Source: Actinia tenebrosa (Eukaryota; Cnidaria; Anthozoa; Actiniaria; Actiniidae). From it: a stretch of DNA of 64,000 nucleotides. The position numbers were made by a program, and so were the translations under genes. Each line of letters begins with the position of its first letter. Within the stretch, counting starts at the first letter, position 1. The stretch is taken from assembly GCF_009602425.1 (NCBI RefSeq), contig NW_022261837.1, positions 458,498 through 522,497 of the forward strand, in the 5' to 3' direction. Of the stretch, positions 42,280 to 55,331 are shown one piece after another. Below the pieces are notes generated by a model. That model ran no database searches. It was not told the origin of the DNA and worked only from the letters and a program-made list of their open reading frames with translations.

Positions 42280-45200
42280 TTATAATGATGATCATTATGC
42301 ATGGTGATACTGATACAATTCTTGGAATAAAGCACCACATGACTCAAATTCCATTGAAGTGTAGATAGAAAAGAAACAGCCGCCACGTTGGTTGATCTAA
42401 CAAGAGAAGCTAATGAGGAATGCTTTGTTATCGACAACCAAGATGGCGGCTATGATGTAACATACACCCCAAGAATATGATGACGAAGATAATTGTATAT
42501 GTTGATGGTAATACATAATAGTACTAATGATTCCATTGATGCATGAACATCATGATGAAGATGAAAATTATAGATGAGGATGATTCTTATGCGGATAAGA
42601 ATACATGCATGATGGTGATGATAAAGATACATAATAATGATGTTGATACATGATGATAATGGTTTTTTTATGACTGATACATGATGGTACTGATGATGAT
42701 CGCCTAAAGGTTCGCCAAAATACTCCGTGATTCGTAAAAATACACAGCCGTATCAGATTCTTAAAGCCGACTGATAACCCTCTAATAATTGAGCAGTATA
42801 CGTATTTCTTTGTTTATCAGAAAAGCTACAGATCTTGTTGNNNNAGTTTTTTTCTTTCTTTTGAATTTCGAATGGCTGAAGTTTCAAACCGTCAAAAAAT
42901 ATTATATAATTTTTCCGAGCACTAGACCTCTTATGACTTTATATTTACAGAATATCTCTAAATTTGTAAAGTNAGCGACAAAAAAACTGCTGCTTTGTTT
43001 GAATTCCACCTACTGATTCGTTGTCACGGAGAATCTTTTGTGAAAATATAATAATATGAATAGAGTAGTCATTGAATCCGCGTAAAAAGGCATCTAAAAT
43101 GGCAGTAAAATGGCTTTGTTTGGCTTCTTACCATGTGTAAAGAAAATATCAGAAAAACACCTTAAAGGAAAGCTTAATTTTCTTCAAGTGTTTTGGTTAT
43201 TTTTGGTTGTCGAGTTAGTTCGAGCTAAGCACTTACGAGCAGAAACACATGGAATCTAACCATATTATTCTGATATAATTAACTCAGTCAACGACAAATG
43301 AGTTTGAAGTATTGTGAGCACTAATTGTTTAGCTACAAACTATTGAAAATAAAGTCATAAAAATTAGCAACTCTTAAGATGAAACAGCTGTAAACTGTAA
43401 CTCGTGGCCTTGTTTGAGAAGAGCAAACATATCTAAGCATTATGTAACCTAAGAAGACACGGAAACTTTTAGAAAGTTAACTTTTTCCACTGATTGTCAA
43501 AGACATTTGAAAACTGTTTGTGAATAAAATCAAAACATTACAAACAGAATTTGATAAATATTGAGTGTATAAAGCTAAGAAAGGCTTCACTTCGCAACGA
43601 AGACACGCTTGTGAAGAGAAACAGTCAAAATCACGTGATAGCATGGAAAAACCTTCACCACCCTATATCCCTGGCGATTCCTTTGTTTTCTTTCATCATT
43701 ACGTATGAAGTAAAATTTTTAATATTATTGATAAGAATTTTGAGTTTTATCTATAACATTTTTTTTTTTTTTGAGAAAAATTAAACTAGTAAAGGCTATG
43801 CGAAAGAGAACAACAATCTTTACATGAAACAAAATCCCCCTTTTTGTTATAATTTAAAATTAAGGCGTCGGAAGATTTTCAAATTTTATTGCCGATAGAA
43901 GACCACATATCTAAAGTCTCTACAATAATATGAAATTGAAAAACAATGATAGTTAAAGAATTTCGAGGCACGTCGAGCCATTTTGGTTCAATGAATTGAA
44001 GTATAAATTTGAAAGGAGGGCATTCTATATTTCACTGACTCCAAATCAAACATTCATAACCTTCATCGCAAAGCATTTACCACGGGTTGGCTATTTCAAG
44101 ATCCATATGGGTTCAAACAGGTACCTGTTTTAAAAGCCAGCTAATATATAGAATGGCCAAAGATTATACTCTGGAGCCAGCCAGCGTCCATCTAACTGGT
44201 CTGCTTCAGTATCGTCTGGGACTATTCCCAATGTTGCAGTGAGGATGGTTCAAAGACATGTCTCTTTACTAGATAAAATTGTAACTATCAAAAATGAAAC
44301 CATGCAGCCTATAATAACTGTCGATCAAATTTTTCCCCTTTATTTCCTATATGGCTCCATCTTTTCATTGTGAAAGACAGGGATTGATTATTTTTTGATA
44401 AATTGAAATGTTTGCAAATAATCCAATCAGTTCAAGAGCTTTATATATCGTCTCGTCATCTCGTAAAGTTTTCGACCGCCATTGGAATATTACATGTAAA
44501 TTTGTGGTAGATAACAAAACATTATAATGAAGTTGTTGCATCCCATTGTCAAAACTGACAAATGCATAAATCTTATTTAATGCTGTCATTAGAAAAATAA
44601 AAGAAATTCCTCCAATTTTGTTCTTAATTTTTCCAATTTTATTAAACAATTCTTTTACCATTTTGTTTGGATTCAAGACTTGGACGGCCATTTTATATAC
44701 ATTTCTGAAAGTTTTAAAGTTTTGTGTTATATATACTAGTAGTAGGGTCTCCTTTTGAATTTTCATAAATTTTTTTGGGTTAATCATTATGATACCAACA
44801 GAGGTATTTCAATAATTAATGAACTGCAATTCTTTTAGGTCTCTCTCTTTTTCTGTTGTTGAATCCTAGTGTCTATTCTAGCGTTATAATGTTTTGTTTT
44901 GCTTTATTACTTTACTTCTCAGCCATGGCTTTGTTCACTTGCCCTTGGTTCCGTATTATCTAAAGAGGTGTCCCGCAAGGCCCAACTACCCTTAGAGAAT
45001 GCCTCATTCAAACTTCCAGGTATGACCTGCTCTGGGAAGCCAAAAAACGAAAAATCACATGGGAATTGTCAAGAAAACGGCCTCTACCAGATGCTTTGTG
45101 GATAAAAAAAAAAATCCATTCCCAGAATCAATTCCGTCACTTTTCGCGTATAATTTGACTGGTAGTATAGAAAATGACCCTTCATTACCTTTAGATTTTT

Positions 45201-48200
45201 ATTTAAAATTTTATTTCTTTTAATTTGAGTATATTTTCTTAAAGTTAGAAATTTCCCTTGAAACCATTTTTTTAAGTATTTTTGACGTTTTATTTTTGAT
45301 TGTTCTTTTTAAACCTAGCCGGTTTTTTTCGATCACATTAACCCCAAAAGCAAAAGCACTCATCTTGGGGGTCTACGTAATTCTAATTTTCCCAACTACG
45401 AACGGACATTGTACTACTATGGGAAATTGAAGCATTTTCCAGTAAAAAATATTAAGGAAAATATTTAACTAATTATGAGAAGAAAAAAGGTTCAAAAGTT
45501 TTTCATCTATTGCTATACCGTTTTGGCATGAAAAATTACAGACGAAACGAGATATCGCGTTCAGAGCGGAAGAGCTAATTTCCTTATTTTTTTAAACTTT
45601 AGTTTAAAAGCAGATATCAATAGCTTGTTAATATGATTAACATCTTAGTTAAACTGATTAAACTTGAAAGCCTCTTAAATTCGTAAATTCGATTTATGTT
45701 ACATACGTGCACAACTAGCTACGAAGCTAGATTATTTTTATTCCTGTTCATATGCCATAAAAACGTAAAGTTCTCCAAAACATTTTGATTCTAGTAGCTT
45801 TTTTGAATCTAACTATTTTTCTTTCTTTTACCGGGATTTGTTCAAGCTTCGAAAAGCTCATTGTTTGTGCTGCGTGTTTTTTTAACGAACATTGTATGAA
45901 ATACGCTGGTACAGAAAGAAAGATATGAAATCGACGTATCATTCTATGCTTGCCTTCAATTTGAAGTCATTCTGTCGGATTCAGAGAATATTTAAAAGCG
46001 ATGTAAGTGTACCTGCTAAGTGATCAGTAAGATCGTTCGCTTCACTGAACTCTCTGGTGCAAACTGGTTGTTTAAATACCCGAGAAATTAATTCCAACCA
46101 AGGCGAAGTTTAAAATTAAATATATAAACAGATATGATTTGTCGATGTTCTGGCATCGAAGTTTTAAGTCCCTTAAATGTTTGAGATTCACAACGACGAA
46201 AAACTTTATTTAAACGAAGAAACCAAATGAGGTGACCGAAAAAAGATTTTGCTTTTTTCATTTATTATTAATTTGAACAGTCTTTTAATTTCGTTTATTT
46301 GGAGGAATAAAAACATCTTTTCGAAGAACTTCTATCTAGTTACCCGAAAAATTCAATTCGTCATTTTTTTCTTTTAGTTTAACTTTTTGGAACGATGATC
46401 GTAAAGAAAGCAAGCAAAAGTAAACGAAAATTAACGAGAAATTCCATCGAGACTTTTCTGGCCCTTGAAATGGAAACCAGAAGGCCTCATGGTACCCGTT
46501 AAGCTTTTAAAATACACTGCGCAGTGAATTCAACAATACCAAAAAGGTTTTAAATGACCCTGATAAATTAAAAGTCAGGCCGTGCGCCTATCCGTCTCTT
46601 CTGAGGGCATCTCCGGAGAAGTCGTTGTCCTTAGACTACCAACGGCTTAGGAAATAGAATTAGACACATTTTGTGCTAGCTTTACTTGGGGAAGATATCA
46701 AAGGTTACTTTTCTTAGTAGACACTATTTTTATCGAGAATGGCAAGAAAAGATAACTTACAAAAAAACAAGACTTAACGAAATTCATGTATGGATGCGGA
46801 TACAAAAGAAAGAAGATTCGTAACATATCGGTTTTAATCGTTGCATTTTTCGTAAAATTGTGACGCATGGCATGGCTAGGTTGTATATCGGAAGGTCGAA
46901 TTCCTTTATTTCCTTCAGGAAACGAGATGTTTCTAACCAGCGCTTAACAACGGAAATTCCTTAGCAAGATGTCAATATATTCCGATACAATACGAACATA
47001 GTATCAGTCAACTAATCAGTAAAAGAATTACCAATAGAAATGCAAATGTTGCACTTGTACTTGTTAAGCAAGTGGAAGCTTTAACTCCTTGGGATTATGA
47101 ATCACACATACAAGATCTAGACATCCGCGTTAAAGAGTTAGAAATACTTAGTTTTGACTTCAAAAAGAAACATTCCATTAACTTGTTCAAGTTCAATGCT
47201 TGCTTCATTAAGCACAAAGCAATCGCTTGGTAATAGACGTCTTTGTTCGGGAGAAATTTTAATTGCTAGTAAAGAGACTTTATTTTTTAGTTCCATCTTC
47301 TGAATCAAAGCTAAACACCCTATTACGGTCGTTCCCCGGTTATCCTCTGTCAAATTCAAACACTTTAATTAACTGATAGAAAAAATTAAGTAGATTTACT
47401 AGGTGGATTTTCGCTTGGACGAAGAACCCACGAATACTTTGTTCATTTATTTTGCCCATTGTACCGTAAGCTTGAAGTATTGAATAACGAATATTACGGA
47501 AAACTAGCGCACCTGTTTTTCGCAATGCACGTGCCTCATCCTGCGAGCAAGTGGTTTCGACTGGTGGTTTCTTACTTCACGGCAACACTTGCACAATATG
47601 CGAGCGTTGCTATGGTCGAAGTAGCGGCAGCCTGCCCATAGAACAATGGCCTATCACTTCAGAATCCTAATTGGGTATTCGAAACAAAGGCAATTTTTAC
47701 TGATTATCAACTTTTTCTTTGCTCTGTCTTCGAGTCAAATATGCCCCGAAAGTACGTAAAAGACAATGAATGAATTTCTAAGCAAACAAGTGAGCCATTT
47801 AAAGATAGACTTCGAAAATGAGCAACAGAAATGATAAAACTGTCAGTAATCGAGCTCTGGAAGTCCTATAAGCTTTTAGTTTGAGTTTGGTTTCATTTTG
47901 TTGATCGGAAGAGAATTTTTGGTCAAGAATCAATAATTCAGAAAGCATGGCTTGTCAATAGGTTTAACCTTTGTCTGTCAACATAAAGTGAACAACAAAT
48001 TAATCATTTACTATGATAGGAAAAATTGGATTCAAAATCTTCGATTCTAAATCGTAATTTTTTGAAAAGAAAAAAGAGAAAATTGAGCTCCATTAAAGAG
48101 TATTTAAGTCGCGCACCCGTGGGATAGATTCCTGAGAAGAAAGAAGAATCCCCAGCAGTGAGCGCATTTTTTCTTCTTTAAAACTCCAAGTCACTTCTAG

Positions 48201-48590
48201 CCTTCCTTAATTCGATAGCTATTTGACACCCTGGCTGTGATTGGTTAACAGCACTTGCCACTAGCAATGAACAGGCTTTGAACAAACTACTTCTCCATGC
48301 ATGCGCAATTAACCAAAGTGCCTAAATTGCTCCAATCGGAGCCATGCGCTAGCGGTATTGTAACTTACGTTTTATTATCCATGGCTGGAACCTGCGGGTT
48401 ATTTGAAAAGCCCTGATAGGAGTGAAACAGGTCTTTAATAAATTAATAGTTGAAATTAGTACAGGGGAGCCGTGCTAAGTCTTTGTTCACAAGTGATCAA
48501 CAGCTATTCAGTTAGGCACTAGGTGAGGCTTAACTGAGATTCACAAGTGAGGGAATTGTTTGCCGTCAGTCTTGGCTGCACCTGTCGAGG
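42280..48590. other. Long AT-rich intergenic or intronic region
   Basis: It contains palindromic family P copy 2 (42378-42480), ATG/GAT-rich sequence (42480-42700) and four N at 42841-42844. From 43000 to 48500 I see only AT-rich unique sequence. Reading frames here (44365-44787 minus, 47138-47525 minus) have no recognisable domain. Confidence 0.5.
42378..42480. mobile_element. Palindromic repeat family P, copy 2
   Basis: The arms agccgccacgttggttga and caaccaagatggcggct pair around a 40-bp centre, and the right flank gtaacatacaccccaagaat matches the flank of the copy at 9013-9114. The right arm contains AAGATGGCGGC, which is the consensus word of the YY1 zinc-finger factor in animals. Confidence 0.65.
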
Positions 48591-48594
48591 GCCT

Positions 48595-48602
48595 ATAATA
48601 AG
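48595..48602 (+). promoter_or_regulatory. TATA-like box of the SNAG zinc-finger gene
   Basis: TATAATAA lies 177 bp before the start codon, inside a locally GC-richer block (ggcctataataagacc). A start site about 30 bp downstream would give a 5' UTR near 145 nt without an intron. Prediction only. Confidence 0.4.
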
Positions 48603-48771
48603 ACCTGCCTCCATGCACACAACTCACTTCACTGGTTGATTAGCCATCGTGTAGGTCAGTCAGTACAAGAACCTTCTCGTCCGTGCGTGGAACTCTTCTT
48701 AATACTCAACATTCGACTCCTCTTCTTCACTATATACACAATATTCAGCTTCAGTCTTAAACCACTGTAAA

Positions 48772-51549
48772 ATGCCTCGATCATTCCTTATCAAGAAAAA
48801 GGAATTCAAGAAGCCTTGCTACAATTCTTTTGGTAAGTACTAGTAAATTATTTTTTATCTTTTAAGCCTGGTTAATTGCTTGCTGTTTTGTTGCTTTATT
48901 AACGTAATACGCCAGGGAACTTAGATTTTCTCCTCGGCGCTTCCACTGAAGTAATTTTTCAAAATCTAGCGCAGAATGACAACTGCACTTTCTTAGTTTG
49001 TTCAGTTAAAATTGTACTGAAGTTCCATTTGATTTAACGAACCCTAACGCACCATTATGTAGCTTTTTGACAACTTTACAACTTTCCTTTATTGTGAAAA
49101 TTCTTCCTTAAATAATTATCACTTAAGATAGCGGATATGAGCGGATAAAACAGAACAATAGACGTCTTTTATAAACTATAAAAAGGAAATAGAGTATGTT
49201 ACATATGGATGTCCACATAATCTAGCGAATAAACATTTAAGCCTTTAAATCAGAAACGAAGAGTTCCTAATTTATCAGTAGTGGAAGTTGTCTTTTTTTC
49301 CTTTACGAGAATTTTTAAATTTTTGGCTGCAAATGGAACGTCCAAAAATTACTGTACCAACACAATCAACTTAATTGTAGTTTCGACCAAATATTCCAAG
49401 CTAATTTGAAAGAAAATCGAGCAAAATATATTAGTTATCCCTTCAAGTATTGACTAAGTGAATTTGACGCTGAATAATTTATTCTGATCTGGAAAAGTTC
49501 AAACTCAAATCTTTCCTTTCAATGATTTTCTGTAATATTTCTAAAGAATGACTTAAGGCTTTTGAAATAATAAGTTTTTTAAAAAANTTTCTACTTATTT
49601 GGACTATAGATATAGTGAAATATATATTTTTTCGTTTAGTACATTCTTATGAAGGCCGCGATCTAAAGCTACGTGTTGTTTTTACTGTTCGTTCTCAGTC
49701 ATTGACTTTGAGTTAAAAAACGCAGGAAAATCTTGATAGCCATGGTCTGTTGCTTTGATTTTTTTTATTTTTTGAGAATCTGTGTAAGAGAAAACTTCAA
49801 ATTGCAAACGGGTCCTTTCTTTAAAACAAAGACAATAAGCCATAAACCATGATTATTATAGTATGGTATTTACACCAATTAATTATTCATCACTTCTGAA
49901 TAAAATGTCGTTTTTAAAAGATCATTTCGTAAAATGAACTGTTTAAGCAACTTCAATTAACTCGCTTTTTAAAGTAATCACTGATAAGTCTTTGCCAACT
50001 GTCAGTGAGCCGACTTCGGTGCCCGTTCACATGCAAGGCGGTAGGCAAAAAATGTCTCAGAATGTAGCCAAGTGGTCGTCATGATCCGTTGGTTCTCGTC
50101 GCAAGAGCTTACTAACCAGTCGCTTTCAATCACTTTAACCGTATTTTATAAACCTCGCCCATCAATCGACTCAAAATGGCAGGCGAGTCAGGATAGGTAG
50201 CTAATTAGCACTTTAAGTCAGCTTCCAGCTTCAGCCATGTCTAATTTTAATGCGTTTATTTTCCGAGCAAACAGACTATTGTGCATGTTTCTGGGGTTTT
50301 AAATTCCTGACAATTTGACAGCCCTTTTGCGGTTTCGAGCTGTTCTATTCATCATTGAAGCTTAATCTAAAGAGAAACCACAGCCAGACTACATAAATTT
50401 AGGACTATCCGATATCCGATAACATTAGTCATTGTATACAGGAGAAAAAAACCGAAACTTTTTTATTAACAAAAGCTACACAAGATGTCGTCATGAAACA
50501 TGATTCTTGTTGTGCGACGACACCTATTCCTTTACATTTAGATTTGTAATTCAAAATCTATATACCCTTTTCAAAGCCTTTTACTCGTATACTTGTATTC
50601 TTCTGGAAGTTCTGGTTCAACTCATATTTACCAACTCTTTATTTTTTAATTTTCAGAAATGGTCGCACACACTCCACCGACAATTGAGGACATGGTAAAC
50701 CGTGGATATGCCGTCAAGTTTCTTGTTCCAAGTCCAGAGCTAATGGAACCTATTCGAATAAAGGAGCAAGTACCAGTGGTAGTTGTCCCCCAGGCTCCTC
50801 TAGAAACAGTTGATCATTCGTGGGCGACAAAGGCAACAAAAAGGAGTAGCTCACCAAATGACTTAGAGTCCCCAAAAGAAGAAAAAGAGATGGATAATGG
50901 CGATAAGCCATACACCTGTCAACATTGCAGTAAAGTCTTCACGCGTTCATGGAATTTCCAGCGTCATGTTCTCATTCACACTGGACAGAAACCCTACAAG
51001 TGCCAAAAATGTCCCAAAGCCTTCGCTCTGGCTGCGCACTTAAAGATCCACAACAGAATTCACACAGGAGAGAAACCCTACACCTGTAACATTTGCTGCC
51101 GCGGATTTGCGCAACTAACAAACCTGCAGCGGCATATTCTCACACATACCGGAGAAAAGCCACACAAGTGCACCTACTGCCCCAAAGCCTTCGTCAGCTC
51201 AAGTGACTTGAGGAGACATGTACGCATTCACACTGGAGAAAGGCCTTACAAGTGTAAACAGTGTTCCAAGGCCTTCACAACCTCGGGCAACCTTCAATCA
51301 CACATTTTGACTCATACAGGAGAAAAGCCTTACAAGTGCAGCATCTGCAACTGGAAGTTCATCAGTTCGAGCAATCTTCGTACTCACATTCGTATACATC
51401 ATTCGTATTACACTGACAAGGCTGCAAACCAAACACAGCAGTCTCAACAGAACGGATCTAACCACTCTAAGGACCAAGAAAAAACCAGAGACAATATGCC
51501 ATTTAAGAGTTTAATGGACTCTCAATCGGAGCACGTTTATTCCTATTAA
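48772..51549 (+). CDS. SNAG-domain repressor with six C2H2 zinc fingers
   Basis: Exon 1 is 48772-48832 and exon 2 is 50657-51549 (donor TTTTG|GTAAGT, acceptor TTTTCAG), 317 residues. Exon 1 encodes [20 protein letters not shown], a textbook SNAG motif (MPRSFLVKK in Gfi1, Snail and Insm proteins), which recruits LSD1/CoREST-type corepressors. Residues 22-95 are a linker with hydrophobic and acidic patches. Six tandem C2H2 fingers follow, all with intact CX2C and HX3H and TGEKPY-type linkers: [50 protein letters not shown] and [11 protein letters not shown] short Gln/Asn/Ser-rich tail ends SEHVYSY. The fingers do not look like Gfi1 (no QKSDMKKH) or Snail fingers, so this is probably a cnidarian lineage of SNAG factors acting as a nuclear repressor. 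AATAAA follows the stop at 51551. The orthologue name is not assigned. Confidence 0.93.
48833..50656 (+). other. Intron of the SNAG zinc-finger gene
   Basis: The 1.8-kb intron separates the SNAG motif from the finger exon. It is AT-rich and no repeat or RNA gene was recognised. Confidence 0.6.
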
Positions 51550-51789
51550 GAATAAAATAATCCAGATTACATGTCTATATATATGAAATGGTAAAATTTT
51601 CAAATAATATATGTATTATACTTATATATACATATATAAAATTATGATCTCTATATGTTTATATTTATACATAGTTAANTATAAGGCCGGTTTGTAAAGA
51701 CTAATGCCGGGCTTGAAAATTATTTTAAGAAAATGTTGAGTATTAAGAAATTGAAACTGATAACAAAATTTGTTGATATAAAAACTATT

Positions 51790-52021
51790 CTTCCAACGTG
51801 AAGAGTGTTTAAAATAGAATTGAGAAATTATGGGTGCGTATATTATATAAAGCTTTTTTCCATGTTCTTCCAACGTGAAGAGTGTTTAAAATAGAATTGA
51901 GAAATTATGGGTACGTATATTATGTAAAGCTTTTTTCCATGTTCTTCCAACGTGAAGAGTGTTTAAAGTAGAGTTTGGAAATTATGGGTACGTATATTAT
52001 GTAAAGTTTTTTTCCATGTTT
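51790..52021. repeat. 77-bp tandem repeat, three copies
   Basis: Units start cttccaacgtgaagagtgtt at 51790, 51867 and 51944 and end ttttttccatgtt; the third is slightly diverged. It lies about 240 bp past the zinc-finger stop, possibly inside a long 3' UTR. Confidence 0.92.
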
Positions 52022-54429
52022 GGGTTGGTAGATAGTGAGAGAATACTAGTAGCGGTATGATTAAGTTGTAGCGAACTAGTCATTTGGTCGCTTAGACATG
52101 GCAGCTGCTAAAGAGTTGATTAAAGCTCGGTAAACCAAGCTGTTAATTACTCAATGAATATAAATAAACAAAAATTAAATTAAATACACTGGTTGTGCTG
52201 GGTATTGCTTCAAAGTAAAGAAACTGGTGTTTTTGAAGCTTTTGCTTTACATGCCGGATAATTTATGTTTAAACAACGAGGTTCGCCTAACATATCCAAA
52301 TATGTCTTTCAACATTTCTTATTCTTTATTCTAAAATCTCTTTTTTCACTTCAAATATTGTCGTACCAACCGTCTCTATGGAGTAAAAGTAATCTAAAAA
52401 GAAATATTTTGAATGATTGAACCTGTTTAATCTGTTGTTAAGAAAAAAGTGCTTGCAAAAGAAAAATGCATTGGTTGGTTAGACGCGTACGAATTTTCGT
52501 TTGATTATTGTGCAGACTGATCGATCATGATCTTATTGGCTTTTTACCAACTAGTGCCGAGTCTCACGCGTCTACCGTCTAGTAGTGATTATCTGTTTAA
52601 GGGCACCTGATGTGGCAAAGGTATGGCTTGAAAACAATCGGTCATCTCAAACAATACTAAAAAAACTCCTTCCATCTTGTGTTAGGGATGACCTATTGGG
52701 GCGAGTGTGGGACCTCATAGTGGGCTCTTTATTTGAAGCTATATCCAAGCGTTTCTAAGACAAGTTAAATACTTTTTCCTTGGAGCAATCGCAAACACAA
52801 TAACCCAGAACGCTGTTGTTTGGACACCTCTTCTAAGTAAATAACTTATAATAAACCACAATTATGCTGCAATGAATTTGTTTGATCATAATTCCTGCCT
52901 GCACGCGTGTTAAATAGCCTAGCTCCAAAATCAATCTCATTTTCAAAGTTCCGTTTGTCTAAAAGATTACAAAGAAAATAACAAGCTTGATTACAATCGA
53001 GACCCCCCAAGAAATGGTCGGCCAAAGATGCGTTTGAAGCGGTTTTTGAAACGTTTCTGCATTTGTCTAACTTCACAAACCCTANTGTTGAAGTGAGTAA
53101 ACCAACTATCAGTCCCGACACCTTGAATGAATGGGACTCGTGCAAATGAAAGTGGTCAAGTAAAAAGTCAGATTATTGCCGGTTAGATCAATTAAGAGAT
53201 TTACTAAATGTTAACTAAAAAAACACCTAGTTGTACGCCTAACTCTAACACTTTCACAAAAACGTTTACACTTTCAGAATTGAAATTTTGAAAGTAATAT
53301 GAATAAAAGAAAATAAGGTACTTTGGTCGGCACATTTCACTTTCCGTGAACTCATACAAAGTTATAATTGCTTTGATCTCAAAAGTGTTCTTCGTTTTCT
53401 AAGCGGTAATTTTCCCTTTTCTAAATCCCTATGATGATTATTCTCTAATTTTTTTTATTTTATAAAGAGTGAATAACGAGAGCCTCTTGAGAAACAAAAG
53501 AACAAAGACCATCAGCCTGAGAGGACTTGGGGACAGCTGTGAGTCGAGTAGGTCTGAACAAGTAGTATGTTTACAACACATCTACAAAACATTTTTCTAA
53601 GGTTCTAAGGTTCTTAGGAAGAAAACAATATCAGGACGTAATAGTGAAAGTCAAACTAAGTGCTTTCTTATTTTATGAATTTTATTAACAGATATGGGAT
53701 TGGAAATAAAACGATAACGTTTTCCAAAATTCATTGCAAAAGGGAATAGGATTAGCTTTGCATTTGCGTCGAGCCCAACGGAAAGTTCTTAGGCTGACAC
53801 GATACCAATGCAGGGACTTCGTGTTCGGAAAACTGGAGAATATGTCATTATTGCTTATAATCATTAATTATAGCCTTGTGGTTGTTATGCTTCTGCTTAA
53901 TAAGAGGTGTATACTTCTCAATTAATGAATACAGTAGGACTACAATTGCCTATCAAAGCAGGTGTTGTATTGTTTGGATGTCAGACAACTTCTTTAGACA
54001 AAGCACTGAACTATACTTCACTATCTAATAAAGTGTAAGCTGGCATAAGAAGCATTTAATGGATTAGAAACGAAATCTAGTGGGGTTTTTTTTTATCTTG
54101 ATCAAAACTTATCATATCATCTGAAAACAATCACACAAAAGCGGATTTATAAAAATATCGGTTATCATCACTAAGTGTGGTCGAGTTGAGGTCGGGCATG
54201 AGCAGTCGAGACTAGGGTCGGTCAATGTGTAGTGCAAGTGTGAATCATTTTTAGGAAGTCTAAAAAAACCTTCGAATTTTATCGCACCCTGAAACTTAAC
54301 AACCTCTGAGATGCTTATCAAAGTCAATGGACGGCCGCACTTACAGATCGAATTTGATTTTTGGAGGTATACAAAACGGCTTGTACAAACATCACCTTTT
54401 GTTTCCGGGCAATATTGTGCTACTCATGA

Positions 54430-54700
54430 TACAAATGTTTACTCTGTTAAAAAAAAAACAAATAGTGTGCAAGCATACAAGCCTTTTTCCATGATTTTTT
54501 TTTTTCAGAGTATATAAAAAAGGGAAGTATACATAGCAAACCGGCTATAATCAGCAAGAAAAAGCACAAAAAATTGTGCAAGCATACGAGCATTTCTCAG
54601 TAAAAAAAGCTCATGGGAGAGCATAGCAAGCCTATAATCAGTAAGAAAAAACAACGAATATTGGTGCGAGCATACAAGCTTTTTGTTAGTACAGATAAAA
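54430..54700. repeat. Degenerate tandem repeat of about 100 bp
   Basis: Blocks gtgcaagcatacaagc, gtgcaagcatacgagc and gtgcgagcatacaagc, each followed by T-rich text and agcaa-cc-gctataatcag-type text, recur about every 100 bp. Confidence 0.65.
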
Positions 54701-55087
54701 ACAAATAAAACCAATATACTCTGTGATACTCTGTTAAGAAGGACAATAAACAAAGGATATCATGCCACAAGAAAAGGGACCACAAGTACTTCTGCTCTCT
54801 TCACTGATCAAGCTCAGAAAAGCTCTGGCAAAGAAAGCTTTGGGCTTTGTTTCCAGAACCATGCGAGCATATCGATGTTACGTTTTCTCAGTCAAAACAA
54901 CATACAAACATTACCATGCAAGGAGCATTTAAAACGATGTGTAAAAAAAAACAAGGGACCACGTTTGGTATCTGAAGAGATAGTCAGTAAGTTGGTAACG
55001 CAATATCGTCAGGTCCTCAAGCTTTTAAGCTTTAAAACTAGCTCTAATCACGGAATGTCAAATTAAGATAAAAAGCTATTCTTTAAG

Positions 55088-55331
55088 GCCCCGTCCACAC
55101 GTATCCGGAAGTTTTTGTATCCGCAAATTATTTTTTGCGGATACGAAAATGTTTGCGTCCACACGCAGCGTATTCGAATCGTTTTCACCGTCCACACGTA
55201 TCCGTTTTCGTAAAATTTGAGGATAAAACGGACACAAAAATTTCCGGACACGTTTGGACGCAACCCTTATCCGTATAAAAAATTNAAAAAATTGCGTATA
55301 CAAAAATTTCCGGATACGTGTGGACGGGGCC
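55088..55331. mobile_element. PIF/Harbinger-like MITE
   Basis: The element begins ggccccgtccacacgtatcc and ends ggatacgtgtggacggggcc, perfect inverted 20-bp ends. Inner copies of cgtccacacg and cggatacg make it strongly self-complementary. Both flanks read TAA (55085-55087 and 55332-55334), fitting the TWA target duplication of PIF/Harbinger transposons. It is 244 bp, without coding sequence. Confidence 0.85.

Noticed and set aside
44365-44787. Minus-strand 140-aa frame
   Set aside because: Lys/Ile/Phe-rich as expected from AT-rich DNA, with no recognisable domain, leader, or splice context.
44899-45105. Possible second exon of the TSP1 gene (from 44923)
   Set aside because: The acceptor is good and phase fits, but only 13 residues follow before a stop and they carry no TSP1 or EGF pattern; kept only as a remark.
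47138-47641. Overlapping small frames on both strands near 47.1-47.6 kb
   Set aside because: They shift frame and show no domain; slightly higher GC alone is not enough.
54683-55066. Plus-strand 127-aa frame
   Set aside because: It starts inside a degenerate tandem repeat and has no recognisable domain.
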